Origin: Pseudomonas sp. TNT3
GTDB lineage: Bacteria; Pseudomonadota; Gammaproteobacteria; Pseudomonadales; Pseudomonadaceae
Direction of reading: 5' to 3'
DNA: 64,000 bases
Assembly (NCBI RefSeq): GCF_010095445.2
Contig: NZ_WFGV02000002.1
Location: 186,001 to 250,000 of the forward strand
The number at the start of each line of letters is the position of its first letter. The first letter of the stretch is position 1. Both the position numbers and the translations under genes were made by a program. This document shows, in pieces, positions 9,032-18,028 of this stretch. The notes beneath the pieces were generated by a model. It did no database searches and had not been told where the DNA came from. It was given only the letters and a program-made list of their open reading frames with translations.

Positions 9032-9997
9032 TTAAATCACTCGACACCCAGCCATACCTTTCTGCAACGAATCCAGGTCCTGCGCCTCACTGAAAATCAG
9101 CTCTATCCGCGAATCCTGTCGCCATTCGCTGGGTTGCCAGTCCAGCATTGAGTTATCCAGCGCGTTGCACGATACCCATCCCTCAACACTGTGGATCACC
9201 ATCTTGGCCCGCTGCCAGTCGAGGCTTTCAAGCCATCGATCAACTCGCGCGGCATCAAATATCTGACCTGGATGCCAACGCCAGCCGATGCTCCAGCCGC
9301 CCGCCTGTTGCTGACTCAAACAGATCGGTATCGCAGGATCAGTCCAGATCGCCGGCATCTGCGCCAATCCTTTGGGTGCAATCAAGTAATCCACACCTGC
9401 TTCAGCCTTCGCATCAAGACCCGGTAAAGCATTCAAGGGCAGTACACCTTGCTGCGTCCAGTACAGCGGCATGGCTGGCAGCCGCTCGATGATGCGCGCG
9501 CGATCATCCTCACCCAGCGCCTCAGACTTGTTCAGCAACAACAGACCAGCGCTGCTCAGGGCCTCATGTTGCGATTGAGGGAGCGATTTACCGGCGGCGA
9601 GTGCCTGAGCATCCAGTACCAGCAAACACGGCTGAACCGCCAACACTCCCAGCCACGGCGCCTCATTCAACTGCCGGAGTAGTTGTGCCGGATGCCCCAA
9701 CCCCGACGGCTCGATGAACAGCCGATCAGGCCGCGCCTTGCGTAACAAACGTCCCAGCCCGACCTGAAAAGGCGCACCGTTTACGCAACACAAACACCCC
9801 CCGGCCACTTCACCCAGTGCGATACCATCGGCGTCCTGGGTCAACAACGCAGCGTCGAGGCCGATCTGGCCGAACTCGTTGATCAGCACCGCCCAGCGCT
9901 CACCGGCAGGCCGTTGAGTCAGCAGGTGCCTGATGGCGCTGGTCTTGCCGGCGCCCAATGGGCCAGCAATGACATGGGTAGGAATGTTCTGCAGCAT
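9032..9997 (-). CDS. CobW/COG0523-family GTPase, probable metallochaperone
   Basis: Family members insert or deliver metals, often zinc, using GTP hydrolysis. This 321-residue copy has Walker A GPLGAGKT at residues 12-19, the metal-binding CxCC motif GGCLCC near residue 67-72, and an effector-like ESSG/EPSG segment (FIEPSGLGHP). The G4 base-recognition motif reads NKSE where most members have NKxD or SKxD, which could alter nucleotide specificity. The C-terminal CobW_C domain is short (about residues 220-320). It lies 27 bases from a divergently transcribed small secreted gene and downstream of zigA on the same strand. I infer a zinc role from this neighbourhood; no operator is visible directly in front of it. 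Confidence 0.82.
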   Translation of the reverse strand: MLQNIPTHVIAGPLGAGKTSAIRHLLTQRPAGERWAVLINEFGQIGLDAALLTQDADGIALGEVAGGCLCCVNGAPFQVGLGRLLRKARPDRLFIEPSGLGHPAQLLRQLNEAPWLGVLAVQPCLLVLDAQALAAGKSLPQSQHEALSSAGLLLLNKSEALGEDDRARIIERLPAMPLYWTQQGVLPLNALPGLDAKAEAGVDYLIAPKGLAQMPAIWTDPAIPICLSQQQAGGWSIGWRWHPGQIFDAARVDRWLESLDWQRAKMVIHSVEGWVSCNALDNSMLDWQPSEWRQDSRIELIFSEAQDLDSLQKGMAGCRVI

Positions 9998-10024
9998 GGT
10001 TGAAGGGTTCTGAGGAGGTAGAAA

Positions 10025-10381
10025 ATGCGGTTGATGGGATGGTCGTTACTGCTAGCGCTTACTTCAGGCGAGGCGCTGGCCCAGGCATGTGTGGTACATA
10101 GCACAGGTGTACGACTCGACGTAAAAGTTTGTCAGCAGAACCGCAACATCCCGGAGAAGCTCTTCGCCAACGGGTTCTGCCAGCCGAATCTACCAGGGCA
10201 AACAGTCGACGTGCAGTACGTGGATGAATGTCCCACCGGGGCGTTTGGCGTCTGCAGCAATGCCCAAGTCGCCAATATGCCTTACCGGCAGGATATTCAC
10301 TATTACGGTATAGCCACCGATTCGGCCTATTTGAAGCCGTTTTGCGAAGCCCAAAGCCAGGGAAACTGGCTCAAGCCATGA
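10025..10381 (+). CDS. Small secreted Cys-containing protein, function unknown
   Basis: The product (118 residues) has a clear signal peptide (MRLMGWSLLLALTSGEALA, cleavage near AQA) and a mature part of about 97 residues with six cysteines (in ACVVHS, KVCQQ, NGFCQP, DECPTG, GVCSNA, PFCEAQ), consistent with three disulfides in the periplasm. GAGG lies just upstream of ATG 10025. I do not recognise a characterised family. It sits antiparallel between two minus-strand CobW genes, so it may belong to the zinc-response group by context. The opposite-strand frames across this stretch are poorer candidates because none has a signal peptide or plausible domain. Confidence 0.7.
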   Translation: MRLMGWSLLLALTSGEALAQACVVHSTGVRLDVKVCQQNRNIPEKLFANGFCQPNLPGQTVDVQYVDECPTGAFGVCSNAQVANMPYRQDIHYYGIATDSAYLKPFCEAQSQGNWLKP

Positions 10382-10385
10382 CCCC

Positions 10386-11591
10386 TCAGGCGACCTCCTC
10401 GTACCACGGGCCAAACGGGTCCGTGATCAGTCGCCATCCCTCTTCGCCCAGTTTCATTTCGTCGTCAGTCAGCAGGCACTGGTCGAGTTGTTCGTTCAGT
10501 TGATCGAAGTCGATGTTCTGGCCAATGAACACCAGTTCCTGACGGCAATCACCTGTGGCGGCCGTCCAGTTCTTCATAATATCGGCAGTAGTTTCTGCGT
10601 CCTGTGGCCACTGGTTTTTCGGTACAAAACGCCACCAGCGCCCGGCGTAACCATAGCGCATCAAACCACCCGCTTGAGACCAGCTACCGGCGTCCATGTG
10701 CTTGCTCGCCAGCCAGAAGAACCCTTTGGAGCGCAGCAGCTTGCCGTTCTCCCACGATCCGTTGATGAAGTCGAAAAACCGTTGCGGATGAAAGGGCTTT
10801 CTAGCCCGATAAGCAGTGGAAGCAATGCCGTACTCCAGCGTTTCCGGCACGTGCGCGCCCCGCAGCTCCTGCAACCAGCCGGGTGCCTGGGAGGCCTTCT
10901 CGAAATCGAAGCACCCCGTATTGAGGATCCTTTTCAGAGGGATTTCACCCATTACCATCGGGATGATCTGTGCCTGTGCATTAAGCCGTTCAAGAATCGC
11001 GATCAACTCCTCGCGCGCGCTGCTGCTGATAAGGTCGATCTTGCTGATGAGAATGACGTCGGCGAACTCGATCTGTTCGATCAACAGATCCGTGATGGAT
11101 CGCTCGTCTGCCTCGCCCAGGGTTTCACCACGGGACGCAAGGCTTTCAGCGGCCTGGTAGTCGATCAGGAAGTTCACGCCGTCAACGACGGTGACCATGG
11201 TATCGAGCCGCGCAATGTCAGCCAGGCTCTGCCCGTCTTCGCCGCGAAAGGTGAAGGTTTCTGCCACCGGCAAGGGCTCTGAGATCCCCGTGGATTCAAT
11301 CAACAGGTAATCAAACCGACCCTCCTTGGCGAGTTTGCTTACCTCCTCCAGCAAGTCTTCGCGAAGGGTGCAGCAGATGCAGCCGTTGCTCATTTCCACG
11401 AGTTTTTCTTCGGCGCGATTGAGGCTGACGTCACGCTGTACTTCGCTGCCATCAATATTGATCTCGCTCATGTCGTTCACGATCACGGCGACGCGCAGGT
11501 TCTCGCGGTTACGCAATACGTAGTTGAGGAGCGTGCTTTTACCGGCGCCGAGAAAACCCGACAAGACGGTGACGGGGAGACGATGGGGCAT
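10386..11591 (-). CDS. zigA: Zinc-responsive COG0523 GTPase ZigA
   Basis: A CobW-family GTPase of 401 residues, the length of ZigA. Motifs: Walker A GFLGAGKS at 12-19, CxCC in [11 protein letters not shown] near residue 69-74, ESTGISEP effector segment, and G4 variant SKID. The CobW_C domain follows ([11 protein letters not shown]). ZigA-type proteins are induced under zinc starvation and are thought to hand scarce zinc to client enzymes. It is divergent from folE2 with a Zur-like operator in the shared 115-base promoter region. That pairing, a metallochaperone with a zinc-independent replacement enzyme, is a standard Zur-regulon arrangement, so repression by Zn-Zur is likely. Confidence 0.9.
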   Translation of the reverse strand: MPHRLPVTVLSGFLGAGKSTLLNYVLRNRENLRVAVIVNDMSEINIDGSEVQRDVSLNRAEEKLVEMSNGCICCTLREDLLEEVSKLAKEGRFDYLLIESTGISEPLPVAETFTFRGEDGQSLADIARLDTMVTVVDGVNFLIDYQAAESLASRGETLGEADERSITDLLIEQIEFADVILISKIDLISSSAREELIAILERLNAQAQIIPMVMGEIPLKRILNTGCFDFEKASQAPGWLQELRGAHVPETLEYGIASTAYRARKPFHPQRFFDFINGSWENGKLLRSKGFFWLASKHMDAGSWSQAGGLMRYGYAGRWWRFVPKNQWPQDAETTADIMKNWTAATGDCRQELVFIGQNIDFDQLNEQLDQCLLTDDEMKLGEEGWRLITDPFGPWYEEVA

Positions 11592-11658
11592 CAGGCATTC
11601 CTCATAAGGGGTACGCGGGTCAGTGGAGCCAGTTCAGGAAAAAGGCGTAGGCGAGTTT

Positions 11659-11677
11659 AATGTAATAACATAACATG
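11659..11677. promoter_or_regulatory. Zur-like operator between zigA and folE2
   Basis: The 19-base site AATGTAATAACATAACATG matches 15 of 18 defined positions of the gammaproteobacterial Zur operator (AATGTTATA-N-TATAACATT). It is 68 bases from the zigA start and about 30 bases from the folE2 start, placed to repress both divergent genes. Confidence 0.75.
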
Positions 11678-11706
11678 TCAAACTCGCTTCCACGATGGAC
11701 CTGCTT

Positions 11707-12603
11707 ATGAATGCGCTGACTTTGCCGGATATCGCCATCCAGCCCTCTCGCCAATCTCTGCCACTCGATTGGGTCGGCATGTGCGGCATTGCACTTCCAG
11801 TCTTGATAAACGGGCAGCAACTCGCTGCAAAAGTTGACGCAGGCGTGAGTCTCGACAATGAAGAGGCACGCGGCATCCACATGTCACGGTTGTATCTGGC
11901 GCTGGAAATGCTTGAGAACGATCAGCTGACACCTGCGTTATTGCACAGAATATTAGAGCGTTTCATCGACACGCATGAGGAGCTTTCCAACAACGCCTAT
12001 CTCAATATTCACACGGACTTGCTGCTAAAAAGACCGGCACTGATCAGCCCACTGAGCGGATGGAAAGCCTATCCGGTCAGCGTTCGGGCAAGTCTGAAAA
12101 ATGGATTGTTCCACGTGGAACTATCAATAGATGTGTCTTACTCCTCAACATGCCCCTGCTCGGCAGCGCTGGCACGGCAATTAATCCAGCAACAATTTGC
12201 CAATGACTTCGGGGAGAAGTCACTCAATCTCGATGAAGTATTGAATTGGCTTGGCTCTACAAACGGCATCGTTGCGACGCCTCACAGCCAACGCAGCACC
12301 GCACATTTGCGGTTGCGTTTGAACGATGACTGCAATGCGCTTCCGCTGATCGCGATCATCAATGACGCAGAAATGGCGCTCGGCACTGCGGTTCAAACCG
12401 CGGTTAAACGCGCCGACGAGCAAGCCTTCGCCTTGGCCAACGGCCAGAACCTGATGTTCTGCGAAGACGCGGCTCGACGCCTGCACACCGCTCTTAAAGG
12501 CCTTCCAACTATCAATGCTTTCCACCTGCGAGTCATTCACGCAGAAAGCCTGCACGCCCACGATGCCGTTGCAGAAAGCTGTTGGAATTGGGAGGCCACA
12601 TGA
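11707..12603 (+). CDS. folE2: GTP cyclohydrolase I, type IB (FolE2)
   Basis: This is the metal-promiscuous type IB GTP cyclohydrolase, 298 residues long, which makes 7,8-dihydroneopterin triphosphate for folate synthesis when zinc is too scarce for FolE1. The family N-terminus LDWVGMCGIALPV is present, and the catalytic Cys is in TCPCSAA at residues 148-154. I chose ATG 11707 because the family begins MNALxLPDI; an in-frame ATG at 11695 is possible and neither has a strong Shine-Dalgarno. A parS site lies inside the gene (12107-12122). It is divergent from zigA under a shared Zur-like operator. Confidence 0.92.
   Translation: MNALTLPDIAIQPSRQSLPLDWVGMCGIALPVLINGQQLAAKVDAGVSLDNEEARGIHMSRLYLALEMLENDQLTPALLHRILERFIDTHEELSNNAYLNIHTDLLLKRPALISPLSGWKAYPVSVRASLKNGLFHVELSIDVSYSSTCPCSAALARQLIQQQFANDFGEKSLNLDEVLNWLGSTNGIVATPHSQRSTAHLRLRLNDDCNALPLIAIINDAEMALGTAVQTAVKRADEQAFALANGQNLMFCEDAARRLHTALKGLPTINAFHLRVIHAESLHAHDAVAESCWNWEAT
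12107..12122. other. parS centromere-like site (ParB binding) inside folE2
   Basis: TGTTCCACGTGGAACT matches the 16-base parS palindrome TGTTCCACGTGGAACA at 15 positions. In frame it encodes LFHVEL (residues 135-140 of FolE2). Confidence 0.85.
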
Positions 12604-12647
12604 TCCGATTCTGGAGTGCAGCCATCCCCCGTTCACATAACCAGTGA

Positions 12648-13169
12648 TCAGGCTCGCGGTTTCACCGTTCCGCAATCCTGACCTAGCCACACGGCACGGC
12701 TTTCCAGACTGCCCTTCTGCTGGATACCCGTGGCGTTGAACGTACCGTTCACCTTGGTGGTGAACTCACGATCACTGAGGAACGTGGCAACGCCGGCGCC
12801 TTGGGCTTTCGGACAGCTGAAACGGAATTTCCACTGATTGCCACTGCGATCAGTGATTTCCTGTTTGCAGCCCGATTGCGGATCGGTGAGCGGAATATTG
12901 TCCGTCTTCACCTGCTCCGGTGTGAGGCACGCGCGTATACCTTTGCCACCCATGGTGATCCCCTGCTTTTCCAGCTGGGCGCGCTGTTCAGGGGTCATCT
13001 GACCTTGCAACTGACCAAGGATCAACTGCAGATCCGGCAGGTTCTGGTCATCGACCTTCATGTTGCTGGTGGTCAATTCCCACAAACCTGGCTGAAGCAT
13101 CTGTGCCTGAGCGGCCACAGGAAGTGCCAAACCCAACGCCATGGCCAAACCCAGAAGACGAACGTTCAT
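12648..13169 (-). CDS. DUF3617 periplasmic protein
   Basis: Predicted length 173 residues, starting with a signal peptide (MNVRLLGLAMALGLALPVAA, cleaved near AQA). The mature domain opens with LQPGLWELTTSNMKVD and contains conserved cysteines in RACLTPEQ, SGCKQEI, FSCPKA and QDCGTV, matching the DUF3617 family of unknown function. GGAG precedes the start. It is convergent with folE2 (44 bases between stops) and divergent from the cardiolipin synthase gene. Confidence 0.82.
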   Translation of the reverse strand: MNVRLLGLAMALGLALPVAAQAQMLQPGLWELTTSNMKVDDQNLPDLQLILGQLQGQMTPEQRAQLEKQGITMGGKGIRACLTPEQVKTDNIPLTDPQSGCKQEITDRSGNQWKFRFSCPKAQGAGVATFLSDREFTTKVNGTFNATGIQQKGSLESRAVWLGQDCGTVKPRA

Positions 13170-13300
13170 CGAGTAACTCCTGATCAGTAGTGGCCGTTAG
13201 ACGTCAGCCACAGGCATCGGTTCATGGGCCATTTAATTAGCGACATTCTGCACGGAACATGGTCTGTTAAGCACTGAATCTTCAGGAGCAAGGCTGCCCC

Positions 13301-14740
13301 ATGGATTATTTTGGACCACACATTTTCGGCTACATGATTGCACTGCTTCACACGCTTGGCTCGATCGCCGCCGTCCACGCCGTGCTGACCGTACGCACCG
13401 CACAGGGATCCATCGCCTGGGCCCTCTCGCTGGTGTTCATTCCCTACTTGACGCTAATTCCCTACCTGGTTTTTGGTCGCAGCACCTTCGACGGCTACAT
13501 CAAGGCGCGTCGCCAAGCCAACGAAGAGATGCGCAAAGCGATCTCCGAGCTGAACTGGCGCCCTTGGGTAGAAGAAGCGCTCACCGCACGCGCCTCGAAC
13601 GCCTATGCGTCGTTACGAGCAATGCCCAAGCTGGGACGCATGCCGTGCCTGGCCAACAATGAAGTCAGCTTGCTGATCAACGGTCAGGCTACGTTCGAAG
13701 CAATCTTCGACGCTATCAGCCACGCCAAAGAAGCTGTTCTGATCCAGTTCTTCATCATCCACGACGACCGTCTCGGCCAGCGCCTGCAAAACCTTCTGCT
13801 GAAGAAAGCCGCTGAAGGGGTGGCGATTTATTTGTTGTACGACCGAATCGGCAGCCACTCGCTGCCTCACAGCTATGCGCAATCGTTGCGAGATGCAGGT
13901 GTCGAAGTCAAAGCCTTCGCCACCCGAAGCGGCTGGCTCAATCGCTTCCAGGTCAACTTTCGTAACCACCGCAAGATCGTCGTGGTGGACGGCGTGCTTG
14001 GCTTCGTCGGCGGGCACAACGTCGGCGATGAGTACATGGGTGAAAAACCCCCGCTCGCCCCGTGGCGTGACACTCACGTCCAAGTGCGCGGCCCCGTGGT
14101 GGCCTGTATGCAGGAATCCTTCGCGGAGGACTGGTTCTGGGCCGCCCGCTCGCTACCACCCCTGATTTTGCCGGATGTCTATCCGGATGACGGCGTACTC
14201 TGCCAATTGCTCGCCAGCGGCCCGGCAGACTCCTACGAGACCTGTTCGTTGTTCTTCGTGGAGGCTATTCACGCGGCGACGGAACGAGTGTGGATTACCA
14301 GTCCGTATTTCATTCCTGACGAAGCCGTATTTGCTGCACTGCGATTGGCGGTGTTACGTGGGGTGGACGTGCGCTTGCTGCTGCCTTCGCGGCCCGATCA
14401 CCGTATCGTCTATGCCGCCTCCAGCCTTTACGCCTTCGAAGCGGTACGGGCCGGCGTGAGAGTGTTCCGCTACCAACCAGGTTTCCTGCATCAGAAGGTG
14501 GTGCTGATCGACAGTGAAATCAGCGCTATCGGCAGCGCCAACATGGACAACCGTTCGTTCCGGCTTAACTTCGAAGTGATGCTGCTAACCGTCGACAGTG
14601 TGTTCGCCGGCGAAGTGGAACAGATGCTCACCGACGACTTCGCGCAGGCTCACGAGATCGCCAAAGAAGAAAGCCGGGAGACCCGCCGCCTGCAACAGGT
14701 CGGCATGCGGGTCGCCCGGCTCATTTCACCGATCCTTTAA
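13301..14740 (+). CDS. clsA: Cardiolipin synthase (ClsA type)
   Basis: A phospholipase D-superfamily enzyme of 479 residues that condenses two phosphatidylglycerols to cardiolipin and glycerol at the inner membrane. Two N-terminal transmembrane helices (residues about 8-27 and 38-60; the second in [21 protein letters not shown]) are typical of ClsA. The two HKD catalytic motifs are [10 protein letters not shown] near residue 222 and HQKVVLIDS near 397, each followed by the GG/GS-N element ([13 protein letters not shown]). The length equals E. coli ClsA. Its stop overlaps the stop of convergent cfa by three bases. Confidence 0.93.
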   Translation: MDYFGPHIFGYMIALLHTLGSIAAVHAVLTVRTAQGSIAWALSLVFIPYLTLIPYLVFGRSTFDGYIKARRQANEEMRKAISELNWRPWVEEALTARASNAYASLRAMPKLGRMPCLANNEVSLLINGQATFEAIFDAISHAKEAVLIQFFIIHDDRLGQRLQNLLLKKAAEGVAIYLLYDRIGSHSLPHSYAQSLRDAGVEVKAFATRSGWLNRFQVNFRNHRKIVVVDGVLGFVGGHNVGDEYMGEKPPLAPWRDTHVQVRGPVVACMQESFAEDWFWAARSLPPLILPDVYPDDGVLCQLLASGPADSYETCSLFFVEAIHAATERVWITSPYFIPDEAVFAALRLAVLRGVDVRLLLPSRPDHRIVYAASSLYAFEAVRAGVRVFRYQPGFLHQKVVLIDSEISAIGSANMDNRSFRLNFEVMLLTVDSVFAGEVEQMLTDDFAQAHEIAKEESRETRRLQQVGMRVARLISPIL

Positions 14741-15924
14741 GGCGTGTAGATGTCGTCGCGGGTCCATGGCAATTCATGGCTGCCATCGGGGTGAGCTTTG
14801 ACGGCCAGGATCTGGTGGAGATTGATCCAGCCCCTGGCGAACGCGTAAGCGCAGCCAGCCAGGTATAACCGCCAGATCCGCAACGCCTGCTCCGGCACCT
14901 GCTTGGCAGCCGCTTCCAGATTGTCCTCCAGGCGCTCGCTCCAATGATCGAGCGTTCGTGCGTAATGCAGGCGCAAACTTTCGACGTCGACAATTTCCAG
15001 ACCCGCTTCACTGATCTCGGCAGAAATCATCGACAGGTGCGGAAGCTCGCCGTTAGGGAACACATACTTCTCGATGAATTCACCGGCGCCACGTCCCACC
15101 GGACGGCCATCGGTGTGCTTGGCGGTGATGCCGTGGTTCATCACCAGACCGCCCTCTTTCACCGCGCCGAACAGAGTTCTGCAGTACTCGGCAAGGTTGG
15201 CGTGACCGACGTGTTCGAACATGCCAACACTGACCACCTTGTCGAACCGACCGTCCTGAGGCAGGTCGCGATAGTCGAGAAGTTGCAGTTCCACCAGGTC
15301 ATCCAGCCCTTCGGCAGTCACACGCTCCCGGGCGAGGGCCAGTTGCTCTTTGCTCAGTGTGATGCCGAACACCCTGGCGCCAAACTCCCGCGCGGCATAA
15401 CGCGCCAGGCCACCCCAACCACAGCCAACGTCCAGCAGATAGTCGCCGGGTTGCAGGCGCAACTTACGGCACAGATGGCGGAATTTTGCTTGCTGGGCTT
15501 GCTCGAGGGATTCGCTACCGGTCTCGAAATACGCACAGGAATACGCCATGTCGCTGTCGAGCCAAAGCTGATAGAACGCGTTGGAAAGGTCGTAGTGGTA
15601 GGAGATTGCCTTGGCATCGGTTTCCTTGTCGTGAACCGTGCGAACAGGCTGATTGTCGTCGTCCTCACCCACCAACGCCTGACTCCACTCGTCGACGATG
15701 CGAATCACATCGCTGATGGACCCTTCCAGTTCGAGCTTCCCTTCGACAAACGCCGCTCCTAGCGCGTCAAGGGTGGGATGGGTGAGCTGGGTAACCATTT
15801 GTGGGTCCTTGACCACAATGGTGACGCTCGGCGTCGGCCCCAGATTGTATTCATGGCCGTCCCAGAGTCGCAGGCGTATCGGTAACTGCAGATTCTGTAA
15901 GGCCGGTGGAATGTGCGCGAGCAT
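14737..15924 (-). CDS. cfa: Cyclopropane-fatty-acyl-phospholipid synthase
   Basis: A SAM-dependent enzyme of 395 residues that adds a methylene across cis double bonds of membrane phospholipid acyl chains, usually on entry to stationary phase. The N-terminal ~100-residue lipid-binding domain precedes the methyltransferase domain with the SAM loop [12 protein letters not shown] at 163-174, [15 protein letters not shown] and the C-terminal [14 protein letters not shown] segment. Together with clsA next door it forms a membrane-lipid modification pair, though the two genes are convergent. A weak stem-loop lies in the 184 bases between it and the upstream ATPase gene. Confidence 0.93.
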   Translation of the reverse strand: MLAHIPPALQNLQLPIRLRLWDGHEYNLGPTPSVTIVVKDPQMVTQLTHPTLDALGAAFVEGKLELEGSISDVIRIVDEWSQALVGEDDDNQPVRTVHDKETDAKAISYHYDLSNAFYQLWLDSDMAYSCAYFETGSESLEQAQQAKFRHLCRKLRLQPGDYLLDVGCGWGGLARYAAREFGARVFGITLSKEQLALARERVTAEGLDDLVELQLLDYRDLPQDGRFDKVVSVGMFEHVGHANLAEYCRTLFGAVKEGGLVMNHGITAKHTDGRPVGRGAGEFIEKYVFPNGELPHLSMISAEISEAGLEIVDVESLRLHYARTLDHWSERLEDNLEAAAKQVPEQALRIWRLYLAGCAYAFARGWINLHQILAVKAHPDGSHELPWTRDDIYTP

Positions 15925-15985
15925 GGAGAATCCCCCTTGTTTCAGACGTCTGATTGAGAGGGTAGACCATCCTTGAAAAATAGCT

Positions 15986-16004
15986 GGCTATCGAATTAAT
16001 AGCC
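15986..16004 (-). terminator. Possible terminator after the P1B-ATPase operon
   Basis: Read on the minus strand: GGCTAT, seven-base loop, ATAGCC, then AGCTATTTTTC. The six-base stem with a T-rich tail, about 105 bases after the ATPase stop and before cfa, is a modest candidate. Confidence 0.4.
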
Positions 16005-16108
16005 GTTTTCTATGATTCACTGCGGCAATAAAACCACCGCTGCGAACCCACAAAGTCCTTCGCCCTCACGCAGATGACTTCAAAGTTGGCGTGCAGTTCT
16101 GAAAATGT

Positions 16109-18028
16109 TCACTGAGCACTCATGTCCTCTTTCATTTTCAGCAGAGGCTCCTGGAAGCGCAACAAACGCCCGGCATTCCCCAGCACCAGCAACGTACTGA
16201 AGTTATGCAGCAAAGCGGCAATCATCGCCCCTGCGGCGCCGAGCCAGCCAAACGCCGCGAAGGCAACAATCGCGAGGGTCCAGCCCAGGCCAATGATCAC
16301 GTTGACCTGCAATGTGTGGCGACATTGGCGGCTTAATCGCACACAGGTTCCGAGCCTGCGCAGGTCACTGCCGATCAGCACGATATCGGCTGATGCCAGT
16401 GCAATGTCAGCGCCACCCGCGCCCATGGCCACGCCGACTACGCCAGCCTTCAGCGCCAGTGAATCGTTGATCCCGTCACCGACCACCATCGGCCGGAAGC
16501 CGCTGCCGATTTCCTGCAGCACACGATTCAGCTTGTCCTCAGGCAGCGCCTGCGCTTCGACATCTTTGATGCCCACCTCTTCAGCCAGGGTGTGCGCGAC
16601 ACTCTGGCGATCACCCGTCAGCAGTAGCTGGCGACCCAAACCCAATTCCCGCAACTCGCTCAAGGCAAAACGCGCCTCGGGTTTGACGGTATCCGCCAGC
16701 AACAACCACGCGAGGAATTCGCCATCGAGCGCCAGGCCGGCAATCGGTCCGTCGTGTTCAGGAACGGCACTGGTGGTAATACCCAGTTGAGCGAACAACT
16801 CTGGCCGACCCAGCGCGGCTTCCCCCGCCTCGGTCATTGCCACCACTCCAAGCCCCTGCCGTTCACGAATGTCCGAGAGCAGCAGGAAATGCTCCTGGTC
16901 GACCAGGCCAGCGAGCGCACGGCTGACCGGATGACTGCTGGCGGCCCCAAGGCTGGCAGCCAGATTCAGCACCTGGCTACGATCCGCCAGCGGGCTGTCG
17001 ATGGATTGCAGGCGCAAGGTGCCGAAGGTCAGCGTCCCGGTCTTGTCGACCACCAGCGATGTCAGATCAGCCAGCTCTTCCAGAAACGCAGAGCTGCGAA
17101 TCAGGATGCCGTGTCGAGCCGCAACCGCCACGCCTGCGATTGCCGTAGCCGGCGCTGACAGCACCAGCGCGCAAGGACAAGCCGCCACCAATACCGCGAG
17201 CATCGCTTGCGCGTCATTGGTGATGAACCAGGTGACGGCAGCCAGTAACAACACCAGCACCATGTAGCTGCCCGCGTAGCGTTCCAGCAAACGGGTAATC
17301 GGCGGCTTGGAACGCTCGGCGCTTTGCATCAGCGCGATGACTTTACCCAACGTCGATTCATTGCCGGTGCGGGTCACTTCGATGCGCAACAGACCATCGA
17401 GGTTGATCGCGCCGCCAAAGACCGGCATGCCGACACCGGCCTCCATCGGTACCGACTCACCTGTAATTGACGCCGTGTCGAGGCTCGCCTGACCGGACAG
17501 CACACGACCATCGGCCGGCACTCGATCACCGGCTCGCACCTCCACAATGTCGCCAGCTTTGAGCGTGCCGTTATCGACTTCGACGATGCTGCCATCCGCC
17601 TGGACCTTGCGCGCATGGCTACGCGTCAGTTGGCCCAGCGCATGAATGGCTTCCTGCGAACCGATGACACTGCGCTCTTCCAGTACGTGACCGAAGATCA
17701 TGATGATCGGCAGCAAGGCGGCGGTCAGGAGATCGCCAGTGGCCCAGGCGCCCAGCATCGCCAATGCAATCAGTTGATCGGTGATGCCGTGCAAGCTGGG
17801 ATATCGCAGGCTGTACCAGGCCGAACGCATCACCGGGATGGCCACCAGCACGGAAGCAAATCCCAGCAGTAACTGACTGACGCCTGTCTGCTCGGGCGAC
17901 AACCAGCGCCAGACCAGGCCGAGCGTCAGCAGACCCAGAGCGAGCATCGCCAGGGTCAGTTGGCGTGCGGCACTGCGTTGTTCAGCCGAGGACAACATGC
18001 TCGGTGCCGCGGCGGTGTGCGCAGTCAT
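16109..18028 (-). CDS. P1B-type heavy-metal-transporting ATPase
   Basis: The product has 639 residues. Motifs: actuator TGES at 189-192, membrane metal site CPC at 284-286 (AACPCALVLSAPAT), phosphorylated Asp in DKTGTLT at 328-334, the P1B HP dipeptide at 366-367, and hinge GDGIND at 517-522. No N-terminal GMTCxxC metal-binding domain is present. The last transmembrane region reads HNFSTLLVLGN (608-618), unlike the D-x-G pattern of ZntA and the N-Y-N/MSS pattern of CopA, so the metal is not predictable. The start codon overlaps the stop of the upstream SPFH gene by four bases, so it is translationally coupled to three SPFH genes. I infer metal export or uptake in a membrane microdomain context. 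Confidence 0.9.
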   Translation of the reverse strand: MTAHTAAAPSMLSSAEQRSAARQLTLAMLALGLLTLGLVWRWLSPEQTGVSQLLLGFASVLVAIPVMRSAWYSLRYPSLHGITDQLIALAMLGAWATGDLLTAALLPIIMIFGHVLEERSVIGSQEAIHALGQLTRSHARKVQADGSIVEVDNGTLKAGDIVEVRAGDRVPADGRVLSGQASLDTASITGESVPMEAGVGMPVFGGAINLDGLLRIEVTRTGNESTLGKVIALMQSAERSKPPITRLLERYAGSYMVLVLLLAAVTWFITNDAQAMLAVLVAACPCALVLSAPATAIAGVAVAARHGILIRSSAFLEELADLTSLVVDKTGTLTFGTLRLQSIDSPLADRSQVLNLAASLGAASSHPVSRALAGLVDQEHFLLLSDIRERQGLGVVAMTEAGEAALGRPELFAQLGITTSAVPEHDGPIAGLALDGEFLAWLLLADTVKPEARFALSELRELGLGRQLLLTGDRQSVAHTLAEEVGIKDVEAQALPEDKLNRVLQEIGSGFRPMVVGDGINDSLALKAGVVGVAMGAGGADIALASADIVLIGSDLRRLGTCVRLSRQCRHTLQVNVIIGLGWTLAIVAFAAFGWLGAAGAMIAALLHNFSTLLVLGNAGRLLRFQEPLLKMKEDMSAQ

